Shown here: positions 55,762-64,000 of the stretch, piece by piece
How positions within the stretch are numbered: the stretch's first letter is position 1
Layout: each line of letters begins with the position of its first letter
DNA from: Rhodeus uyekii
Lineage: Eukaryota > Chordata > Actinopteri > Cypriniformes > Acheilognathidae
Assembly: GCA_037043235.1 (NCBI GenBank)
Contig: JAWRVZ010000030.1
Span: 3,990,001 to 4,054,000 of the forward strand
Direction of reading: 5' to 3'
DNA: 64,000 nucleotides
The notes under the pieces: model-generated
Databases searched by the model: none
The model's input: only the letters and a program-made list of their open reading frames with translations
What the model was told of the DNA's origin: nothing
Translations under genes and position numbers: made by a program

Positions 55762-56139
55762 GAGTAATACCTCGGTTTACGAGTTTAATTCGTTCCAAGA
55801 GCTCGTAACTCAAAATTCTCGTACACTAAAACAATTTTAATATAATATAAGAATGCAATAAAACACTAAGTAAAACCGCTGTAAATCACTTATAAAAGTA
55901 TGCACTGTGGTGAATGATGCAACCAAACAGAGCAACGCTGAGAGAATGAACGAGTGAAGGGGTGATGGGCTTTGTGAGACGCTGTCGTTAGGATATTTTA
56001 GTAAAAATGCGCGAGGAAAATGCTGAACGTTAGGACTTTTCCACAAAGAAATGCGCATGGATTTTCTCGCACTTCGATACAATGCTCGCACACCGATTTG
56101 CTCATATACAAAGTCACTCGAAAAACTGAAGTATTACTG
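55762..56139. mobile_element. MITE, internally deleted copy of the 45359 family
   Basis: Starts gagtaatacctcggtttacg and ends aagtattactg with TA on both sides (55760-55761, 56140-56141). It shares cgagtttaattcgttccaag and the block aatgctgaacgttaggactt with the 739-bp copy, but is only 378 bp. Confidence 0.88.
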
Positions 56140-56141
56140 TA

Positions 56142-57290
56142 CTTTCTTGGCTAACTACTGTAAGTACACTGTAAGTACATGTACTGTAAAATAAAGTGTA
56201 ACCCATATTTTTATATAAACCCTTGCCTAATTTAAATTGGTAAGGAGATCCCAGTTTTGGTGCAAAATGGCTATAGGAACTGAACCTCTATAAAGGATTG
56301 TTGTCAAACTACTTGTTACTAATACACATGCCATTTGTTAATATAACAGTTACATAAACTCCAGTTCTGTAATCCGATTGGTTCCAAGAGTGCTGATATA
56401 GGCCAAGACCTGTCTTTGTTTGCTACCTTCCAAACCAGAGTATGTGAACAGTATTGAGTGGAATACCTCTTGCATGTTTGATATAGCCTAAACATTAAAA
56501 TACTAATGGACAAGCTATAAATAATTTCAACAAAACATTGGCAGCTATGTGATAAAGCAAACAGAATTTAGTTAAAGCACCAGGGGAAAAAAATAACAGA
56601 ATCACAATTTAGCAGCGGATCTGCATGTCATGCTTATCCATGTACAAAAACTAGCACCAGTCCTCAGCCTCAGTTCAGGCTTACTAGGACTGAAAAACAG
56701 CTCAAAACACTCTAACCCTTTTACAGAACAGGAACACTGTATGCTTTCAGATACACATGCTAAGCAGCATTAGGCTAGCCAAGCATGGGTTCATCAAAAT
56801 TCAACACAAGGCACCACTGAAGCCTCTATCTTCAACATTGCACCTGTGAGAGGAGCAAACGTGACCCCGTTACCTGCTCCAGGGAGTTCAGAACCCTTGC
56901 ATTCTTCTGTGAAACCTACTGACATGAGGCACACTTATTACAACTTCACTTGATAAGATGTTCAAAGAAACCACATACATTGCTTTGATGCTTTGATATG
57001 CACAATCAGCCAGCTACAGTAGTGCATGGTCTTTTTGGTTTTGTCTTGCTTTGTTTGGTTTTTGATACTTGGCAGGGCAAGAAAAATGCTGCCCAACTGA
57101 GAACATCTGAAAAAAATTTAAACTTTAATGTACAGAGGAAAATGTGAGATATGCACTGTGGATTATTACATCTGTAAGCCACCAGAGCGTCACATTGTGC
57201 CTAATACACTTTAATCACAGTAAAGCCACTGTAGTGCACGTACTGGAACATACACTTGCTCATTATTGTTATGATTATGATTATGATTAT
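56142..57290. other. Intergenic DNA, nothing recognised
   Basis: 56150-56210 has the tgtaaaataaagtgtaaccc repeat ending; the rest shows no borders or exons. Confidence 0.35.
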
Positions 57291-57298
57291 TGTTATTA

Positions 57299-57350
<52 letters not shown>
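57291..57350 (+). repeat. (ATT)n microsatellite
   Basis: About 18 TTA units following imperfect attatg repeats; directly followed by gggttacactttattttaat, the end motif of the common MITE type, which seems to have mobilised next to or with the microsatellite. Confidence 0.93.
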
Positions 57351-57351
<1 letters not shown>

Positions 57352-57677
57352 GGGTTACACTTTATTTTAATGTTACCCTCTACTTTAAGTAATGCGTAAT
57401 ATAAATTATCTCCATGTACGGTTAGGGTAGGATTAGAGTAAATCATAAGCAATCATAGCAATAACAACAATACTTCTTATTCTTATTCTTATTCTTATTA
57501 TCATTATCATTTAATAAATAAAATGTAATAAAAGCAATGATAAAAAATACGTTGAATATTTTTAATAATAATAATTAACTAACTAACATAACTATTATTA
57601 TCTTCCATACAAAATGTAAATAAGAAATACAAATAAATAAATATTTTGTTATTACCAATAAATAATAAACAAGAGCT

Positions 57678-57957
57678 TGTTACACTTTGGGACGTGTGCA
57701 ATGCGGAGAGGAAGGACGAGGAGAAAAGGTTCCAAACGAAAAGTCTCTTTATTTTTAGTCTCTTTATCGGCATCCACACACGACATAATGTCAACGACTA
57801 ACCAAGACAAGGGAGCACAGGAGGGTATTTAAGGACAAACACAGGATAGGGAACAGCTAACAGGACGTAGGATTGTGATTAGACACAAACGGGAAATACA
57901 GGACCTAGAAGATACATAGGGACCTGGAAGGGAACAACACAGTACAAGACCGTGATA
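57678..57957 (-). mobile_element. Solo LTR (about 280 bp)
   Basis: Left border tgttacactttggg after gagct; right border gaccgtgata before gagat, an imperfect 5-bp duplication (4 of 5), with TA for CA at the right end. On the minus strand ttaaataccc is followed about 31 nt later by gttagtcgttg, matching the TATA-primer layout only loosely. Confidence 0.6.
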
Positions 57958-59004
57958 GAGATAGAAGAGGAAAAATCAAATATGAATTCCTTATTTATTT
58001 ATGTGCGGGGGGGGGTTGTTTTTTTATATATATATGTTAGAAGAATAGAATTTATTGTCCCTTAACGGGAAATTTGTTTTCACAAACGTGTCGTCGCAGC
58101 AGAGCATGCGCCGTAGATAAGAGTTATTATATATAAAGTTATTTAAACATTGAGCCCGGCCACTAAAATAGGCATGTGTTTCCCCTTGATCTGTTTTAAA
58201 TTCCTTTTGGGGTATTCACCTTGTGTTTTAAATAGTCACTTATTCAATAAATGTAATGTTATAATCACTAATATAACAAAGACAAACAAATGAGGAAGAA
58301 AAATGTTACAGTGAAGAGAGAGAAACATACAGGTTCAAGGTATGGATGACTGCAGAGCATACATCACTTGAAGTAATATATCAAATAAATAAAAGCTGAA
58401 GTGAAATGTTTTGAGTTGGAGTCGGGGGTGGGATGAATAATGCAGAGGTTTTTAGGGTGAGCAGAGAGCTTGTTGTTGAAATGCCCCTAACATCAGCAAA
58501 TAAATAAATACAGAAAAAGTTCACAAAGGCTGTTAGGGACAACAGGTCAACAGGCATGGCAGCAAGAAGCTGTCAACCTCAAAGTACGGAAAGCAATGGT
58601 TTGCTAAAAGTAAATGTTAGCAGGTCTGTTGACAGCTATATGAAATACAACTGCATCATTATTTAAACGGGCAATAAGTGCATTGTAGACAAAAAAAAGA
58701 AACCACTAACCTCTACATTTTCTAGTAATCTGACCACAGTTCTGTCAAACTATTAAAAGAGTGTAGCTTTTCCAGTAAAATAGCAGCTTATTTCATTGAG
58801 TAGTTGCTACAAAACAGAGTGTTAGATTTCACAGTTGTAAATAATCAAGCATACTTACCTAAAAATGTCTGCAATCCCTCTTATAAATAGCACTGGAAAA
58901 TCTGATTCTACTGGTGAATCGGTTTAGCCTGATAGTTTGTTTGAATAATAAAAATATGTAGTTAAAAATGAGTTAATTTTACTAGTGTTTTACAGCTGTC
59001 AACC
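57958..59004. other. Intergenic DNA, nothing recognised
   Basis: AT-rich with a short (G)n and (TA)n near 58000-58030. No supported features. Confidence 0.35.
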
Positions 59005-59360
59005 TAATTTTTGTCACACTTCACGTGTCAGCTCAGCACTACAATTCCCATTATCCTCTCTTGTCATTACCTGCACACCACTTCCAATCATCCACACCTT
59101 CCATCACTCACCCTGATCAGATTTATCACATTTAATCTCGCTTCACTCACTCATCCTGGTTGGGTCTTGTTTAGGTTATGTTATTTATGCTTTGTGGATG
59201 TGTATTCTTCGATCCTGTCTCCTGAGAGTGGAATTAAAGGACTTGTGATCAGTCGTCGTCACTACAAACTGTGAAAGAAGTGAGTCGCACACAGTGATTC
59301 GTCGTGTTTTTGTTCAGTTTTGTCTCCAGTTCATTGTAATGTGCGTCACAGAGCGGGTGC
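59005..59360 (+). mobile_element. LTR remnant related to that at 61309
   Basis: Begins tgtcacacttcacgtgtcag; cactacaattcccattatcc and cttccaatcatccacacct recur with changes at 61335-61400. A polyadenylation-type ggaattaaagg is at about 59230. The end is uncertain (possibly gtgcgtcaca near 59350) and no duplication was matched. Confidence 0.6.
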
Positions 59361-59597
59361 AACACTCTGAAATGAGCATACAAAGGGTGGACCAGTTGTC
59401 AGAAGACTAAACTCGCTCAAGAGACTGAATAACAAGGAGGAAAGGAAATTACAACACACTGACTGTGTCAGGAACAGGTAAGATGTATTGGTGAAGGAAA
59501 ATAACCCTCCACAAAAAAAAACCTTTACAACATCACAACTTAACACAAAAAAAGGAAAGAAAAAAATGATATTGAAGACCAGCAATTTAGATTTACT

Positions 59598-60118
59598 CAG
59601 TGGTTCTCAAATAGTGGGGCCTTTTTTTTGTCAGGGAGTAGGTTTTCTTGCACTGAACAAGAGCAGCAGATATGAAGTTCAGATAACAAACCCTTCACCC
59701 GTTGATGTGTATGATCACACCGGTGTTCATGTGTCACGTGATCAATCGCTAAATTCACACGTGTTTTCACGCGATATCTGGCACTGATCCAAAAAAGACA
59801 CGCTCAGAGAACTTGATCATTATAAAGGTTTTTAAGCGACAAACATTCACTTCCACATATCTGAGAATCTGAATATCAGGTAGTTGATGAGAGAGCCAAC
59901 AAGTTGGTGACTATTTTGAATAAAAAAGAAAAAACTAAATAAATGTGAAACATCTATCAAACAGCGTTTTTTGTGACTGCAGTCTATCACGTGACAAGCA
60001 TGACGCGTTGCCATGGAAACAATAAAGTGAAAGTTCCAAAATAGGGGGAGGGGGGGGGCGCGCGAAATGTTTACTTCTTCCTAGGGGGGGCGCGACAGAA
60101 AATAATTGAGAAGCACTG
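59598..60118. mobile_element. hAT MITE (521 bp)
   Basis: Ends cagtggttctcaaatagtgg and aataattgagaagcactg, flanked by gatttact (59590-59597) and gattaact (60119-60126), a 7 of 8 target duplication. The end text is a classic fish hAT pattern and resembles the ends of 4976-6186. Confidence 0.87.
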
Positions 60119-60126
60119 GATTAACT

Positions 60127-60385
60127 CAAGTAACTTTAAGTCCTTTCACTAATACTGTCTATTTTAATTCCTTTTTACCTATTTAGATTCAAGCTAATAA
60201 AGTCTAACTTTATGCCAAGGTATATTATTACTAGGTATATTATCTTTACTCAATTATTCAATTAGTTTGTTTGTTGTCCGTTTGTTTTTATATTGGAGAA
60301 CGGTTTTCGATGAATAACCCATTAAAACAACCCCTTTTTTCAACTCTTATTTTGTTCATAAACCAACCACAAAAGGAAGAGAATA
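60127..60385. other. Intergenic spacer, nothing recognised
   Basis: Short AT-rich spacer between two MITEs. Confidence 0.4.
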
Positions 60386-60987
60386 CTGTACTTTCCCGCA
60401 TACAGGGGGCTATATAAGGGTGCGGGCTATATCGCAAATTTTTACACGTAATAATATTTCAATATATTTTTTGCTTCCCTAAGGACGTAAGGATTCTTTT
60501 GTGGTATTTTCTTTGTTTTTCTTTCTTGCGAGGGTTGTTGTCTCTGGCGCTTGTACTATCACTCTGACAGCTGGCGCTGATAGGCTGTCTGACCTGTCAA
60601 TCATGCAAGAAGACATGATTGGCTGTGCTGCCATGAGGGCGGGCTCTTCTCATCTCATCCAATGATCAACACAGCAGCACAGCAGGAGAGACTGCTTTTT
60701 CTTTTTCTTCTGATTCTGACTTGTGTTTGTTTACTTATTGTTTGAATTTTGCGCACAAGCACTGTGTACCGAGCCTGAACAGTTATGGATAATTGACGTC
60801 ATGCGAGCAACATTCGAAATTCGAAATGTGAACTTACACAAAAAAGTTCATAAATCTATGGGTGCGGGTTATATAAAGGTGCGGGTTGTACCACCGGTTA
60901 ATTTTTTATTATTATTATTTTCAAAGCCCGCGGGCTATGTGGGAGTGCGGGTTATCTGCGTCTGCGGGTTATATGCGGGAAATACGG
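60386..60987. mobile_element. TA-flanked MITE, copy 2 of the 3165 family (602 bp)
   Basis: Starts ctgtactttcccgcatac and ends gttatatgcgggaaatacgg, with TA at 60384-60385 and 60988-60989. It is the reverse complement of copy 1 through most of its length, including the conserved central text with gtgtaccgagcctgaacagt. It abuts element D directly. Confidence 0.88.
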
Positions 60988-60989
60988 TA

Positions 60990-61640
60990 GTCTCTCCATC
61001 TTCCCACCTCTCAGTTGCTCGGATCCATTTTGGGCCAGCTGGGACTGTCTCAGGCTATGCTACCTGCCTCGGTCTCTCTAGCCTACCCTCTGTCCTCCGG
61101 ACCCACACGGACATCATGGATGGGTCCGGTGCCAGGTTTTCGATGTCTATAGCTACGTGGTGACTCTGGCATTGTCAGAACCGTCTCCTGTATCCTCTGT
61201 TGGTTCAGCCTACCCTGTCCAAGCCCCTTCACCATCCCTTCACTATCTCCTCATCTTCCTCACCTTCTCTCTATGGTGCGAGGACAAGCCTTCCGGGAAG
61301 GGGTGTACTGCCACATTTCACCTGTCACCTCAGCACTACAATTCCCATGGTCCTCCCTGGTCATCATCACCACACCATTTCCAATAATCCACACCTGACA
61401 TCTTGTTTTCCTTTTTAGCTTTTGTCAGTTTTTAGTTCCGCTCATTGTCTCTTTTATGTTTAATGTTTGTAAATATTGTTTCTTTGTTTAATTGAGAATC
61501 ACAAGTTGTTACTCTTCCTAGTGTAACACTTTTTACTAAAATAATTTGATTAATTTTGAGTGTCTGCGTTTTATTCATTATACCACACAGAGTATTGATA
61601 GCAGACGTTATTCCCCAACTCTTGAATTGCTTCACTTTTT
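60990..61640 (+). mobile_element. LTR element D: internal 3' end and partial 3' LTR
   Basis: A Ser/Pro-rich coding texture (60990-61260) is followed by ggtgcgaggacaagcc (61275-61290) and ttccgggaaggggtgtac (61291-61308), and then an LTR starting tgccacatttcacctg at 61309. The 16-bp block and polypurine tract correspond in position and sequence to those of A and B. The LTR is related to 59005-59360. The 5' half of the element is missing, its place taken by the MITE. Confidence 0.65.
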
Positions 61641-63565
<1,925 letters not shown>

Positions 63566-63778
63566 GCAATTATTTTGAAAAGTACATTTTAGCATACTTA
63601 TAAAAAAGAGCACTTGTGTGAACTGAATGTAATGTTTTCGGACACTTAATTGCATTTTAACTGCAATTAAATTAAAGTGCATTGTAGAGTACACTTCTTT
63701 AAATTTAATCAGCTGAACATGGAAGAGCTTTTTTATCAATTGAGGAAAATTTTTTATATGTAATATCTCAAGTGTACT
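63566..63778 (+). repeat. A/T-rich interspersed repeat (aagtgtact type)
   Basis: Text with ttagcatacttataaaaaag, attaaagtgcattgtagag and agtgtact is of the same type as 49191-49330 and 23430-23480. Boundaries are not defined except where the LTR begins. Confidence 0.45.
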
Positions 63779-64000
63779 TGTCACGAAGGCAAGAACAAAG
63801 ACGAAGATAGGTGATCCAACGGAACTTTTAATGAATTCAAAGGCGATCGCAACAGTTGCGAACACACACAACAACCGACAACTGAAAGGTGAAGAAAGAG
63901 AACTAAATATGCTCGTTATGACTAACAAATGACAACCAGCTGTGAAGATTAGTGTCCATGGCAACTGATGAGTGACAGAAAGATCTAGAACAAAAAGGAA
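63779..64000 (-). mobile_element. LTR, cut by window end
   Basis: Starts tgtcacgaaggcaag. On the minus strand atatttagtt (63901-63910) lies about 30 nt upstream of gtcggttgtt (63870-63879), exactly the self-primer of element B in otherwise different sequence. A minus-strand ATTAAA hexamer is near 63829. A CA border may lie at 63977 or beyond the window. Confidence 0.65.

Noticed and set aside
57144..57392. Tyr-rich frame at 57144-57392 and Thr/His frames at 62743-62949
   Set aside because: Translations of (ATT)n and (GT)n microsatellites.

Overview
The window looks like a gene-poor, transposon-rich stretch of a cypriniform (zebrafish/carp-like) fish genome. The grounds are a 5S-rRNA-derived SINE of the zebrafish SINE3 type (about 50446-50977 minus, and a truncated copy at 989-1260 plus), a DIRS-type retrotransposon fragment, several hAT and Tc1/mariner-type MITEs, many LTRs, and long vertebrate-style microsatellites. 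I found no host protein-coding exon, tRNA, rRNA or CRISPR that I can support. All coding potential I recognise belongs to mobile elements.

Layout. 1-9.0 kb: AT-rich intergenic DNA with a SINE3 fragment, a TA-flanked MITE (3165-3741) and a 1.2-kb hAT element with a perfect 8-bp target duplication (4976-6186). 9.0-17.3 kb: a three-layer nest. A decayed DIRS element (9008-9440 continuing at 15980-17290) is split by a hAT element (9441-15979, duplication atggtcat), which is itself split by two young, complete, minus-oriented non-autonomous LTR retrotransposons, A (9848-12598) and B (12920-15747). 17.3-29.8 kb: intergenic DNA with a BED-finger remnant cut by a solo LTR, decayed relatives of A/B (C near 20.1-21.3 kb, E near 25.1-26.3 kb) and two solo LTRs (28794-29228, 29279-29695). 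29.8-43.6 kb: a tandem array of about five 2.6-2.8-kb units (the first shorter), with a second copy of the 9441 hAT family inserted in its last unit. 43.7-46.1 kb: an LTR copy and two abutting Tigger/mariner-like MITEs seeded in a (TA)n tract. 46.1-64 kb: intergenic DNA with microsatellites, another gag-like LTR element (F, about 49.56-50.43 kb), SINE3, solo LTRs, a hAT MITE (59598-60118), a second copy of the 3165 MITE (60386-60987) and the 3' end of a further LTR element (D).

The most interesting system is the LTR group around A and B. Each has one long ORF starting 43-45 nt after the 5' LTR. It encodes a shared domain of about 72 residues followed by proline/glutamate/serine-rich minisatellite repeats whose unit lengths (27, 30 and 51 bp) preserve frame, and there is no reverse transcriptase or integrase. 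In both, a TATA-like box lies 30-31 nt upstream of a 10-nt LTR segment that is exactly complementary to 10 nt just inside the 5' LTR. The two elements differ at one position of this pairing and the change is compensated. This matches the Tf1/sushi self-priming mode of reverse transcription (inference). The same TATA-to-primer layout is visible in three degenerate LTRs elsewhere in the window. A 16-bp near-palindrome beside the polypurine tract is shared by A and B and recognisable in D.
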